A stretch of DNA of 64,000 nucleotides from an uncultured Collinsella sp. (GTDB lineage: Bacteria; Actinomycetota; Coriobacteriia; Coriobacteriales; Coriobacteriaceae). Every line of letters starts with the position of its first letter. Position 1 is the stretch's first letter. Position numbers and translations under genes: made by a program. Shown here one piece after another: positions 53,703 through 62,370 of the stretch. Location of the stretch: contig CATWVA010000007.1 of NCBI GenBank assembly GCA_958354105.1, forward strand, positions 9,069-73,068. Direction: 5' to 3'. Under the pieces are notes generated by a model that was given only the letters and a program-made list of their open reading frames with translations, did no database searches and was not told where the DNA came from.

Positions 53703-56479
53703 CAGAATCCTCCAAACTCACGATCTTCACGTGCCATCTCGGCGTCGACAGATTCCAGCGCGGCAAGCCCCTCCTCGTCCAACAGGACCTCGCGCGGCTT
53801 AGAACCGTCGGGCGGGCCGACGACACCCTTTTCTTCCAGCATGTCCATAATACGCCCGGCACGCGCATAGCCAACCTTCAGACGACGTTGCAGGCCAGAT
53901 GTGGAGCCAAGCTGCGATTCCACCACAATATGGGCGGCTTCCCAAATGAGCGGATCATCGTCTTGCGGCTCGGCGACTCCGGTGCGGACAATGCCGCCGC
54001 CACCAGCCATGGACATGGAAGCGGGCGCCACGGCGGACAGAATCTCCTCGTGGTAGTCGGGCTCGCTCTGCGACTTGACGAACTCGACAATCTCGTTGAT
54101 TTCGTCGTCCGAGACAAAGCAGCCCTGGATACGGCGGGGCTTGCCCCAGTCGACCTTGGAGAACAACATGTCGCCCAAACCGGTGAGCTTCTCGGCGCCC
54201 ATCTGATCGATGATGACGCGCGAGTCGATGCCCGTGGCGACGTTAAAGGCGATGCGGTTGGTGATGTTGGCCTTGATGAGGCCCGTCACCACGTTGGAGC
54301 TGGGGCGCTGCGTGGCAACGATAAGATGAATACCGGCGGCACGGCCCAGCTGTGCAATACGCACGATCGAGGCCTCGACATCCTTACCGGCGACCATCAT
54401 CAGGTCAGAGAGCTCGTCAATGATAATGACAAGGTAGGGCATCTTTTGCGGCGGATTGTCGTAATGCTCAAACTCGCCAGCAGCCTGCTTTTCGTTGTAG
54501 GTCGAGATCTTACGCACGTTGAGACGCTCGAAGACCTTCAGGCGACGCTCCATCTCGGACACAGCCCATTGCAGAGCGCTCGCGGCCTGCTTGGGCTCGG
54601 TCACCACGGGCACATAGAGATGCGGCAGACCGTTATAGCCCGCAAGCTCGACGCGCTTGGGGTCGACCATGATCAGGCGAACGTCCTCGGGAAGGGCGCG
54701 CATGAGCAATGTCGTGATGATGGAATTGATCATCACCGACTTACCAGAACCGGTCGTACCGGCAATCAACAGGTGAGGCATCTTGGCGAGGTCGGCGACA
54801 ACCGGCGTGCCCTCGGCGTCGCGGCCGATGGCGAGCTCGAGCGGACCGCCCTTCACATAGGGCAGCACGTCGCCCAGATTGACGTTCTGGCGCTTGCGGT
54901 TGGGAATCTCGATGCCCACGAGCGAGGTGCCGGGGATCGGGGCAAAGATACGCACCGACTGGGCAGCGAGCGAAAGCGCGATATCGTCCTCGAGGCTCGA
55001 GATTTTGCTCACACGCTCGCCCTCACCGGGCTGCAGTTTAAAGGTCGTCACCGTGGGGCCGGCGATCCAGCCGACCACGCGGGCACTGCGGCCAAACTCA
55101 AGCAAGGTGGATTGCAGTGACTCAGCGGTCTGCTCCAGCTCCTTGTCCGAAGACGCGGCGGAAGCCGACTGCGGGTTGGCATGCAGGATTTCGAGCGGCG
55201 GAAGCTTGAGGCCGTCCTCTTCTTCGCCCTCGTTATCTGCGGCGCCGTCGTCCACTCCCCCATCACGAGCCGCAGCCGATTCGATAGCACTCGTGGCAGG
55301 CGCACCGGCAACCTTGGGATGCTTCAGGAAGTCGGGAATCTGAGGTGCGGCCGAGACGGGATTCACGACAAACGGCGGCTCGGACTCGTCGATCTTATCG
55401 GAGTCGTCTTCCATCGAAAGCTGGCCGGTTACCTGGCCGCGCTTTGCATGGCGACGCGGCAGCAAAGTTGTCTTTGCGGTCTCAATCGGACCCTCGTCGT
55501 CCTCGTCATCGCCCTCGGTGAGCTCAATCTCGCTATCGGACCAAGACGGGTCGGGCTCACTCGTATTGAGCTTAGGCGCAGACTTGCCCTTCTTGGCATG
55601 GCGGCGCGGCAACAGCGTGGTCTTGGCTCGCTCGGCTTCAACCGACTCGGATACGTCGACAAACGGGTCATCGTCCTCGTCATCATCCAAAACCGGGTCG
55701 ACATCGCCACCCATGACCGTGGTCACCGCGGCGTCAGTCCCCTTCTGGCGCAGAATGCTCAGGTGCGGACGGGCGACGCCGGGAACCGATAGGGCCTCTT
55801 CATCGCCCCACGGGCTCGCATTGACATCGGCACGTCGACGCTCGGCAAAATCGGCAGCGCGATCGCGTGCGGAGCGCAAAACGCCACCCACCGAAAAGCC
55901 GATAATGACCAAACCAACGACGACAAGCCCCAGCAAGACAACCATGGCGATAGGTTTACCCAGGGCGTTTTGCAAGGCACTTGCGATAAAGGCGCCAATG
56001 TAGCCGCCCGACACGGAAAGGTTCTGCGGCGTAAACATAAGGTCGCACGAATCGCTCGTGCCCGGCACCATCAGCGAAAGAATGGAGACGACGGCGATAA
56101 AGACCACGGCGCCGCCCGCGACAGAGCGCACGTTGAGCGGCGAGTCCTCACCCAAAAAGAGCGTGGCGGCAAACAGCAAGATGACGATCGGCAGCACGTA
56201 GGCGCCCAGACCAAAGCCCAGGTGGTAGAAACCGGCAACCGCAGCCGTCACGGGCGCTGTTGCCGGAGAGATCACGGCAATGAAGGACGCGATCGCCAAA
56301 ACGGCGATGACCACACCGGCGATATCGCGATTGGCCGAAGGCTCGACCAAGGGCTCAAACTCATCGAACTCGGACTCGTGGCCCTTATTGGCACGCAGAT
56401 GGGAACCGGCACCCTTAGCAGATGCCGGTTGGTTATTGGCCTTATTGCCTTTGGCGTTTTGTGCAGATCCGCGCGCCAA
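53702..56479 (-). CDS. ftsK: DNA translocase FtsK
   Basis: A 925-residue septal DNA pump. Four membrane segments between residues 50 and 195, a long acidic linker (about 240-450), then the motor: GTTGSGKSVM Walker A, LIMVDPKRVEL, IIDELSDLMM Walker B, QRPSSNVVTGLIKAN. The C-terminal gamma winged helix (SGLQRRLKVGYARAGRIMDMLEE) recognises KOPS. The linker has two copies of AKTTLLPRRHAK, a repeat not usual in FtsK. Confidence 0.95.
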   Translation of the reverse strand: MARGSAQNAKGNKANNQPASAKGAGSHLRANKGHESEFDEFEPLVEPSANRDIAGVVIAVLAIASFIAVISPATAPVTAAVAGFYHLGFGLGAYVLPIVILLFAATLFLGEDSPLNVRSVAGGAVVFIAVVSILSLMVPGTSDSCDLMFTPQNLSVSGGYIGAFIASALQNALGKPIAMVVLLGLVVVGLVIIGFSVGGVLRSARDRAADFAERRRADVNASPWGDEEALSVPGVARPHLSILRQKGTDAAVTTVMGGDVDPVLDDDEDDDPFVDVSESVEAERAKTTLLPRRHAKKGKSAPKLNTSEPDPSWSDSEIELTEGDDEDDEGPIETAKTTLLPRRHAKRGQVTGQLSMEDDSDKIDESEPPFVVNPVSAAPQIPDFLKHPKVAGAPATSAIESAAARDGGVDDGAADNEGEEEDGLKLPPLEILHANPQSASAASSDKELEQTAESLQSTLLEFGRSARVVGWIAGPTVTTFKLQPGEGERVSKISSLEDDIALSLAAQSVRIFAPIPGTSLVGIEIPNRKRQNVNLGDVLPYVKGGPLELAIGRDAEGTPVVADLAKMPHLLIAGTTGSGKSVMINSIITTLLMRALPEDVRLIMVDPKRVELAGYNGLPHLYVPVVTEPKQAASALQWAVSEMERRLKVFERLNVRKISTYNEKQAAGEFEHYDNPPQKMPYLVIIIDELSDLMMVAGKDVEASIVRIAQLGRAAGIHLIVATQRPSSNVVTGLIKANITNRIAFNVATGIDSRVIIDQMGAEKLTGLGDMLFSKVDWGKPRRIQGCFVSDDEINEIVEFVKSQSEPDYHEEILSAVAPASMSMAGGGGIVRTGVAEPQDDDPLIWEAAHIVVESQLGSTSGLQRRLKVGYARAGRIMDMLEEKGVVGPPDGSKPREVLLDEEGLAALESVDAEMAREDREFGGF

Positions 56480-56480
56480 A

Positions 56481-58151
56481 CTAAACCTCCATGACGACCG
56501 GGATGATCATCGGACGGGTGCGCGTACGGCTCCAGATAAAGTTAGAGAGCGAATCGCGCACGGCCTTGCGAATGGCATCGGAACCGCTGCTGGTAAAGCT
56601 AAACTTACCCTTCTCGATCGTCTTCATAATGGACGCGGAGGCATCCTCGGAGAACTGGTCGTCGATGGCAAACGAGACGCCGCGGCCCGAGAACTCGATG
56701 GCCTCGATCTTCTTGTGTTTGAGGGAGACGATGGCAACGGCCGTGACCATACCGTCGTTGGCGAGCTTCTGGCGATCGCGCAGGACGATGGGGTCGGTAT
56801 CGCCGATACGCAGGCCGTCGACGTAAACGACACCGGACTCGACGGGCGTACCGCGCTTGACGATACCACCGCGCATCTCGAGCGTGTCGCCGTTATCGAG
56901 GATAAAGATATGATCGTCCTTGATGCCCATCTTGCGCGCCAGCTGGGCATGGGCGCGCAGATGCACGGCCTCACCGTGAACCGGCATAAAATACGTGGGC
57001 TTGGCCATGGCCATCAGGAGCTTGAGCTCCTCCTGGCTACCGTGACCCGAGACGTGGACGAGAGCGCGGTTCTTATCCCACACGTCGCAGCCGAGCTTGG
57101 CCAGGCTGTTGACGACCTGCTGGACGGCCTTCTCGTTGCCAGGAACGGGAGTTGCCGAGAGGATAACGGTATCGCCCTCGTGGATGGAGAGCGTCTTGTG
57201 CTCGCCATTGGCCATGCGGGACAGGGCCGACAGCGGCTCGCCCTGCGAACCAGTGCACATGACGACGATCTTGTCGTCAGGCAGGTTATCAATATCGAAG
57301 GCATCGATGATATCGGCATCATCGATGTTGAGATAACCGAGCTCGCGCGCCACGCGGGTGTTCGTGAGCATGGAGCGACCGGTCACAACGACCTTACGGC
57401 CGCACTTGCGGGCGGCATCGCAGATCTGCTGCAAACGATGGATGTGGCTCGAGAACGATGCGACGAACACGCGACCCGGAGCGTTCTTGATGGCGTGCAG
57501 CAGGTTGGGACCAACCTCGGCCTCGGACTTGGTAAAGCCGGGAACCGTGGCATTGGTGGAATCGGAAAGCAGCAGGTCGATGCCCTGCTTGGCAAAGCGG
57601 CTGATAGCGGCATAGTCGGGCGTGACGCCATCGATGGGCGTCTGGTCGAGCTTAAAGTCGCCGGTGTGCATAACGGTGCCCTGATTAGTACGGATGAACA
57701 CGCCCAGAGCGCCGGGGATGGAGTGCGTCATCGAGAAGAAGTCGAGCGAGATGCCGCCGAGGTTGACATGGCTGCCGCCCTTGACCTCGCGGAACTTGGG
57801 CGCGCGGATTCGGAACTCGGAGAGCTTGCCCTCGATAAAACCGAGCGTCAGCTTGCTCGAGAAGATGGGCACCTTGTTGTTGAGGTCCTGCAGCAGGTAC
57901 GGAAGCGAACCGGTGTGGTCCTCGTGGCCGTGGGTGACGATGATACCGCGGAGCTTCTCCTCGTTCTCCAGAACATAGGTGTAGTCGGGAAGCACCAGAT
58001 CGATACCGGGCTGGGAGTCATCCGGGAACATAAGACCGGCGTCGACGAGCACCATGTCGTCGCCGCACTCGAAGACCGTCATGTTCTTGCCGATGCCATC
58101 AAGGCCGCCGAGCGGGATGATCTTCAAGGGAGATGATTTTTTAGCTGCCAT
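56481..58151 (-). CDS. rnj: Ribonuclease J
   Basis: A 556-residue beta-CASP metallo-beta-lactamase nuclease with 5'-exonuclease and endonuclease activity. Metal motif HGHEDHTG, then GDFKLD, beta-CASP region VTGRSMLTN and motif HVSGHGSQEELK. Length is normal. It lies between ftsK and pnp; the long upstream intergenic region carries two large hairpin elements. Confidence 0.95.
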   Translation of the reverse strand: MAAKKSSPLKIIPLGGLDGIGKNMTVFECGDDMVLVDAGLMFPDDSQPGIDLVLPDYTYVLENEEKLRGIIVTHGHEDHTGSLPYLLQDLNNKVPIFSSKLTLGFIEGKLSEFRIRAPKFREVKGGSHVNLGGISLDFFSMTHSIPGALGVFIRTNQGTVMHTGDFKLDQTPIDGVTPDYAAISRFAKQGIDLLLSDSTNATVPGFTKSEAEVGPNLLHAIKNAPGRVFVASFSSHIHRLQQICDAARKCGRKVVVTGRSMLTNTRVARELGYLNIDDADIIDAFDIDNLPDDKIVVMCTGSQGEPLSALSRMANGEHKTLSIHEGDTVILSATPVPGNEKAVQQVVNSLAKLGCDVWDKNRALVHVSGHGSQEELKLLMAMAKPTYFMPVHGEAVHLRAHAQLARKMGIKDDHIFILDNGDTLEMRGGIVKRGTPVESGVVYVDGLRIGDTDPIVLRDRQKLANDGMVTAVAIVSLKHKKIEAIEFSGRGVSFAIDDQFSEDASASIMKTIEKGKFSFTSSGSDAIRKAVRDSLSNFIWSRTRTRPMIIPVVMEV

Positions 58152-58339
58152 AGGTTAGTGTGGTTTCCTTTCTTCGAAACGGGTCTGGAACAACCGACGG
58201 GGCGCTTCTGGCAAACCGACCGCCGGGAACGTACAAACATGCATCGCAGAGTCGATGCAATAACCACAGTATGATACCCATTTGCCCACCAACAGACCAC
58301 CCATGCATCAAAGCCCCATCCAAACCGGTCTATCCCGCC
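58152..58339. other. 5' region of rnj
   Basis: No gene. A GCATCG/CGATGC hairpin lies at about 58241-58257. No clear -35/-10 pair. GAAAGGAAACC-type purines precede the rnj ATG. Confidence 0.4.
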
Positions 58340-58472
58340 GGTTTCCCGTGGGGCGGGCACTGATGAAGTTTCCTGCTCTACAGTCCTGCTCACGACGGAG
58401 GCCACATTAAGTGGCCTCCTGTTCGTGCGGAACTCGCGATAAACTTCATCAGTGCCCGCCCCACGGGAAACC
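58340..58472. repeat. Hairpin element C (perfect 32-bp arms, structured 69-nt core)
   Basis: Arms 58340-58371 and 58441-58472 are exact reverse complements. The 69-nt core (58372-58440), read on the minus strand, matches the core of element D at 59 of 69 positions and has an inner nine-pair stem around TTAAT. Only the nine inner arm bases (ATGAAGTTT) are shared with D; the outer 23 are unrelated. Confidence 0.92.
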
Positions 58473-58600
58473 TGCCAAAAAGGGACAGGTTTATTTTGGT
58501 CGGTTTTATCTGGGGAAATGCTGCAGCGGCTATCTACAGATCTGAAATCTGACTACTGAATAGACTGTCTAACTAAATAGCGAGCGGCACTAACCAGTCC
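58473..58600. other. Spacer between hairpin elements C and D
   Basis: No gene. It includes CCAAAA/TTTTGG (58475-58480 with 58494-58499) around an AGGGACAG string that is shared with the palindrome at 36988-37036. Confidence 0.5.
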
Positions 58601-58741
58601 TTTTGCTTGCGCCCGGGAGGGCCGCATATGAAGTTTATCGCGAGTTCCGCACGCAAAGGAAAGCACTTAATGTGCTTTCCGTCTTGCGCAGGACTGTAGA
58701 GCAGGAAACTTCATATGCGGCCCTCCCGGGCGCAAGCAAAA
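58601..58741. repeat. Hairpin element D (perfect 36-bp arms, structured 69-nt core)
   Basis: Arms 58601-58636 and 58706-58741 are exact reverse complements. The 69-nt core (58637-58705) contains GGAAAGCAC-TTAAT-GTGCTTTCC and an outer CGCAA/TTGCG helix. It abuts the pnp terminator. Confidence 0.92.
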
Positions 58742-58768
58742 GGGCGACCCCTGTCCGGAGTCGCCCTT
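58737..58768 (-). terminator. Intrinsic terminator of pnp
   Basis: A perfect nine-base-pair stem (58740-58748 with 58760-58768), followed by TTTT on the minus strand, 24 bp after the pnp stop. Its T tract is also the outermost end of element D. Confidence 0.8.
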
Positions 58769-58791
58769 GCGGTGCTGGTTATGTACGGCTG

Positions 58792-61038
58792 TTACTCGGC
58801 GTCGTGGTGGCGGCGGGGCTTGCGGCCTCCGTTGTCGCCGGGACGGCGCGGGCGGTCGCTGCGCTCAGAGCGCTCGCGACGCGGACGCTCACGACGCTGG
58901 AAGTGCTCGCCGTCGCCCTCGGAGGCACCCTCGGCGCGAGCCGGAGCCTCAGGCTTGTCAAGACGATCGAGCGAGATCTTGCCGCGATCATCGACCTCGA
59001 TGACGACAACCTTGACCTCGTCGCCCACGTTAAGGACATCCTCGACCTTCTCCACGCGGCCCTTGGCAACGCGGGAGATGTGCAGCAGGCCGTCCTTACC
59101 GGGCAGCAGGTTTACGAAGGCGCCGAAGGGCTGGATGGAGACCACACGACCGGTGTACTCCTCGCCCGGCTCGGGAACCTTGATGATGAGCTTGATGCGC
59201 TCGACGGCCTGATCGACGGACTCGCCAGTGCCGCCGACAAAGACGGTGCCGTCCTCCTGGATGTCGACCGAAGCGCCGGTCTCATCCTGGATGCCGCGGA
59301 TGACCTTACCGCCGGAACCGATGACGTCGCGGATCTTGTCGGTCGGAACCTGGATGGAGACGATGCGCGGGGCGGTGCTGCGCGTGGTGTGGCGCGGCTC
59401 TGGGATCACATCGAGCATCTTCTGCAGGATGAAGGCACGACCCTCCTTGGCCTGCTGCAGGGCGCGGGCCAGGATGTCGAAGGTAAGGCCGGTGGCCTTG
59501 TTGTCCATCTGAAGGGCGGTGATGCCCTCGGTGGTGCCGGTGACCTTAAAGTCCATGTCGCCCAGGAAGTCCTCGAGACCCTGGATGTCGGACAGGACCA
59601 CGGTCTTGCCCTCCTCCTGGATCAGGCCCATGGCGATACCGGAGACCGGGCGCTTAATGGGCACGCCGCCGTCCATAAGGGCGAGCGTGGAACCGCAGGT
59701 CGAAGCCATCGAAGAGGAGCCGTTGGACTCCATGACCTCGGAGACGACGCGGATGGCGTAGGGAAACTCGTTCTCGTCGGGGAGCACCGGAAGCAGAGCG
59801 CGCTCGGCCAGGTTGCCGTGGCCGATCTCGCGGCGCTTGGGGCTGCCCATGCGGCCAGTCTCGCCGGTGCAGAACGGCGGGAAGTTGTAGTGGTGCATAT
59901 AGCGCTTGCCCTCGGTGGGCTCGATGGTATCCAGACGCTGGCCCTCGTTAAGCATGCCGAGCGACAGGACGGAGAGCACCTGAGTCTGACCACGCTGGAA
60001 CAGGCCGGAGCCGTGAACGAGCGGCAGGTAGTTGTCCTTCACCATGATGGGACGAATCTCGTCGGCGGCACGACCGTCGACGCGCTCGCCGGTCTCGACG
60101 ACCATGGTGCGCATGGCCTTCTTCTCGAGCTTCTTGAGCGCCACGGGGATCTCGCGCTCCCAGGCGGCCTGCTCCTCGTCGGTGAACTCGGCGCGGATGG
60201 ACTCCTTCAGAGCCTCGACCTTACCGATACGGGAGAGCTTGTCGGCGTCGCGAAGGGCAGCTGCCATCTCGTCGTAGTGGGCGAAGATGCGCTCCTGGAC
60301 CTCCTCGACGGGCTGGTCGAGCGGGTACTCCTTCTTGACGATGGGGCCGTTGACCTGCTCCCACTCGGCGACGAACTCATCCTGAGCCTGACAGAAGGCA
60401 GCAAGGGCCTCCTGGCCAAACTTCATGGCGGCGAGCATGTCTTCCTCGGAGATCTCCTCGGCGCCGGCCTCGACCATCGAGATGAAGTCGGCGGATCCGC
60501 CCAGCTCCAGGTCCAGATCGGAGTTCTCGCGCTCCTCGTAGGTGGGGTTGACGATAAACTCACCGGTCTCCACGTTACGGCCGATGCGCACGCAGGCAAG
60601 CGGACCCTCGAAGGGCACGCCGCCAAGCGTCATGGCTAGGGAAGCACCCATGACGTTGATGACGTCGAAGGGGTTGACCTGGTCGGCGACAAGCGAGGTA
60701 GCGACGATGTGTACCTCGTTGCGGAAGCCATCCGGGAAGCTCGGGCGAATCGGACGGTCGATCATGCGCGCGGTGAGCGTGGCCTTCTCGCTGGGACGGC
60801 CCTCACGCTTGAGGTAGCCACCCGGGATGCGGCCGGCTGCGTACATCTTCTCGTTGAAGTCGACAGTCAGCGGGAAGAAGTCGTAGTTCTTGCGCTCCTT
60901 GGAGACGACCACGGTGTCGAGCATCGTGGTATCGCCCTGCTTGACCAGGCAGGCGCCGGTGGCCTGCTTGGCAAGCTCGCCCGACTCAAAGGTGTAGGTC
61001 TTGCCGTACAGCTCAAAGGTCTTGGATACGAGTGTCAT
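58792..61038 (-). CDS. pnp: Polynucleotide phosphorylase
   Basis: A 748-residue 3'-to-5' phosphorolytic exonuclease. Two RNase PH domains (FPLTVDFNEKMYAAGRIPGG; GTCGSTL.LMDGGVP with the active-site Asp region), a KH domain (DVIGSGGKVIRGIQ) and an S1 domain (GEEYTGRVVSI). The last 45 residues are Arg/Glu/Gly-rich and disordered, longer than in E. coli. It follows rpsO, as in most bacteria. Confidence 0.97.
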   Translation of the reverse strand: MTLVSKTFELYGKTYTFESGELAKQATGACLVKQGDTTMLDTVVVSKERKNYDFFPLTVDFNEKMYAAGRIPGGYLKREGRPSEKATLTARMIDRPIRPSFPDGFRNEVHIVATSLVADQVNPFDVINVMGASLAMTLGGVPFEGPLACVRIGRNVETGEFIVNPTYEERENSDLDLELGGSADFISMVEAGAEEISEEDMLAAMKFGQEALAAFCQAQDEFVAEWEQVNGPIVKKEYPLDQPVEEVQERIFAHYDEMAAALRDADKLSRIGKVEALKESIRAEFTDEEQAAWEREIPVALKKLEKKAMRTMVVETGERVDGRAADEIRPIMVKDNYLPLVHGSGLFQRGQTQVLSVLSLGMLNEGQRLDTIEPTEGKRYMHHYNFPPFCTGETGRMGSPKRREIGHGNLAERALLPVLPDENEFPYAIRVVSEVMESNGSSSMASTCGSTLALMDGGVPIKRPVSGIAMGLIQEEGKTVVLSDIQGLEDFLGDMDFKVTGTTEGITALQMDNKATGLTFDILARALQQAKEGRAFILQKMLDVIPEPRHTTRSTAPRIVSIQVPTDKIRDVIGSGGKVIRGIQDETGASVDIQEDGTVFVGGTGESVDQAVERIKLIIKVPEPGEEYTGRVVSIQPFGAFVNLLPGKDGLLHISRVAKGRVEKVEDVLNVGDEVKVVVIEVDDRGKISLDRLDKPEAPARAEGASEGDGEHFQRRERPRRERSERSDRPRRPGDNGGRKPRRHHDAE

Positions 61039-61140
61039 TGTTCTCCTTTACCCCACAGGCCCCTTGCCTGCGGGCTTCTCATGTGACGTGGGCCCCCTGC
61101 CCCCGCCACGCTTCAGAGCGTGATTGTTCGCGCCCTTACA

Positions 61141-61173
61141 CAAAAAGAGCGCCCCGCTGCGCAGGACGCTCTT
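61141..61173 (-). terminator. Terminator or attenuator between rpsO and pnp
   Basis: AAGAGCG/CGCTCTT stem (61145-61151 with 61167-61173) with TTTTTGTG following on the minus strand, 15 bp after the rpsO stop. Partial read-through would couple pnp to rpsO. Confidence 0.75.
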
Positions 61174-61188
61174 AGCATGTACAAATCC

Positions 61189-61467
61189 TTACTGGATGTT
61201 GTCGCGGATGCCCAGAGCCTTGATGAGCTCACGGTACTCGACGATGTCGTTCTTCTTGATGTAGGAGAGAAGACGACGACGACGGCCGACGAGCATGAGC
61301 AGGCCACGACGGGTGTGGAAGTCCTTCTGGTGGGACTTCATGTGCTCGGTCAGCTCCTTGATGCGCTCGGACAGGATGGCGACCTGAACCTTGGGGTTGC
61401 CGGTGTCGACCGGGGTGTTACCGAACTGGGCAGTCAGCTCAGCCTTGCGCTCTTTGGAAACAGTCAT
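61189..61467 (-). CDS. rpsO: 30S ribosomal protein S15
   Basis: A 92-residue protein with the S15 core VQVAILSERIKELTEHMKSH and HTRRGLLMLVGRRRRLLSYI. It binds 16S rRNA helix 22. The ATG follows GAAAGGTG. Confidence 0.97.
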   Translation of the reverse strand: MTVSKERKAELTAQFGNTPVDTGNPKVQVAILSERIKELTEHMKSHQKDFHTRRGLLMLVGRRRRLLSYIKKNDIVEYRELIKALGIRDNIQ

Positions 61468-61486
61468 TGTTTCACCTTTCGTTTCT

Positions 61487-61504
61487 TGTCGCCCGCGGGC
61501 GACA
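61487..61504 (-). promoter_or_regulatory. Hairpin in the rpsO leader
   Basis: A perfect 18-bp palindrome (TGTCGCCCG and its complement) lies 19 bp before the rpsO start codon, directly upstream of the ribosome-binding site. S15 commonly represses its own translation through a leader structure; whether this hairpin is part of one is inference. Confidence 0.45.
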
Positions 61505-61605
61505 CTATTCGCCTCGGACTGGGAAGCCGTCGGTGGAGCGAGCATCCAAGGTCGAGGTACCAACAGGTCGGTATGTTACCACAAGCAGACCGCCCATGCG
61601 CATCA

Positions 61606-62355
61606 TCACCGACCCAACATGAATTCCATCGCACGGAGACGTTGATCTGTGTGCGTCGCAGCCCACACGTGCGAAAGCCCCAGCAAAAAGGCAGCGGTAT
61701 GGGGGTCGACCCTCTCGGCCATGAGTGCATCGAACGTCATGGACATGAGGGCGCGCAGCCATGCGACCTCACCGGTCGACACCAGCTCGGCACCCGGAAC
61801 GCTCGACGCGCACGACCCGCACATGAGACCGCCCGCCTGGGGCGAAAAATACGACAACATGGGGTCTCCGCACAGCACGCAGGCCGAAAAATCGGGTCGG
61901 TAGCCAACGTGGGACAGCAGCTTAAAGACATATGCCGCCACAAGTAGATCCATATGCGCCGCGTCGAGCCCGCCGCCCACCAAGGCAAGCGCTCGCTGCG
62001 TGATGGCAAAGGTAAACGGGTCCTCGGCGTCCTCGAACGAGCACACGCGCGCCACCTCGGCAATCGCGCTTGCGGCGCAAGTCGTCTCGTAATCGGGCGA
62101 GGCGCCGAGCGGCGCCTCCATGAGCTCGGCCTGAGAAACCACGTCGAGCGACCGACCATGCGCGAGCAGCATATCGACGGTGCAGAACAGCTCGCAGCGC
62201 GCCGCCAAGCGCCCGCCGGGTTTGCGCGCGCCCTTTGCCACGGCACGAACCTGCCGACCCCGCTCGTCAAGCATCGTCAGAATCAGGTCGGTCTCTTTGA
62301 GCTTGGTCTTATCGAGGACGAGCACCTTCATGCGATATGTCCGGGAGCCTGCCAT
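61606..62355 (-). CDS. recO: DNA repair protein RecO
   Basis: A 249-residue protein: N-terminal OB fold (YRMKVLVLDKTKLKETDLILTMLDERG), helical middle and a C-terminal Cys4 zinc site (CVLCGD...CGSC). It loads RecA on SSB-coated DNA with RecR. No good ribosome site is seen before the ATG; an ATG at 62331 would cut the conserved YR start. Confidence 0.93.
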   Translation of the reverse strand: MAGSRTYRMKVLVLDKTKLKETDLILTMLDERGRQVRAVAKGARKPGGRLAARCELFCTVDMLLAHGRSLDVVSQAELMEAPLGASPDYETTCAASAIAEVARVCSFEDAEDPFTFAITQRALALVGGGLDAAHMDLLVAAYVFKLLSHVGYRPDFSACVLCGDPMLSYFSPQAGGLMCGSCASSVPGAELVSTGEVAWLRALMSMTFDALMAERVDPHTAAFLLGLSHVWAATHTDQRLRAMEFMLGR

Positions 62356-62370
62356 GCGCGCCGCGCGCCC

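Noticed and set aside
58603..60639. 678-codon plus-strand frame opposite pnp
   Set aside because: It begins inside hairpin element D and mirrors the pnp coding sequence.
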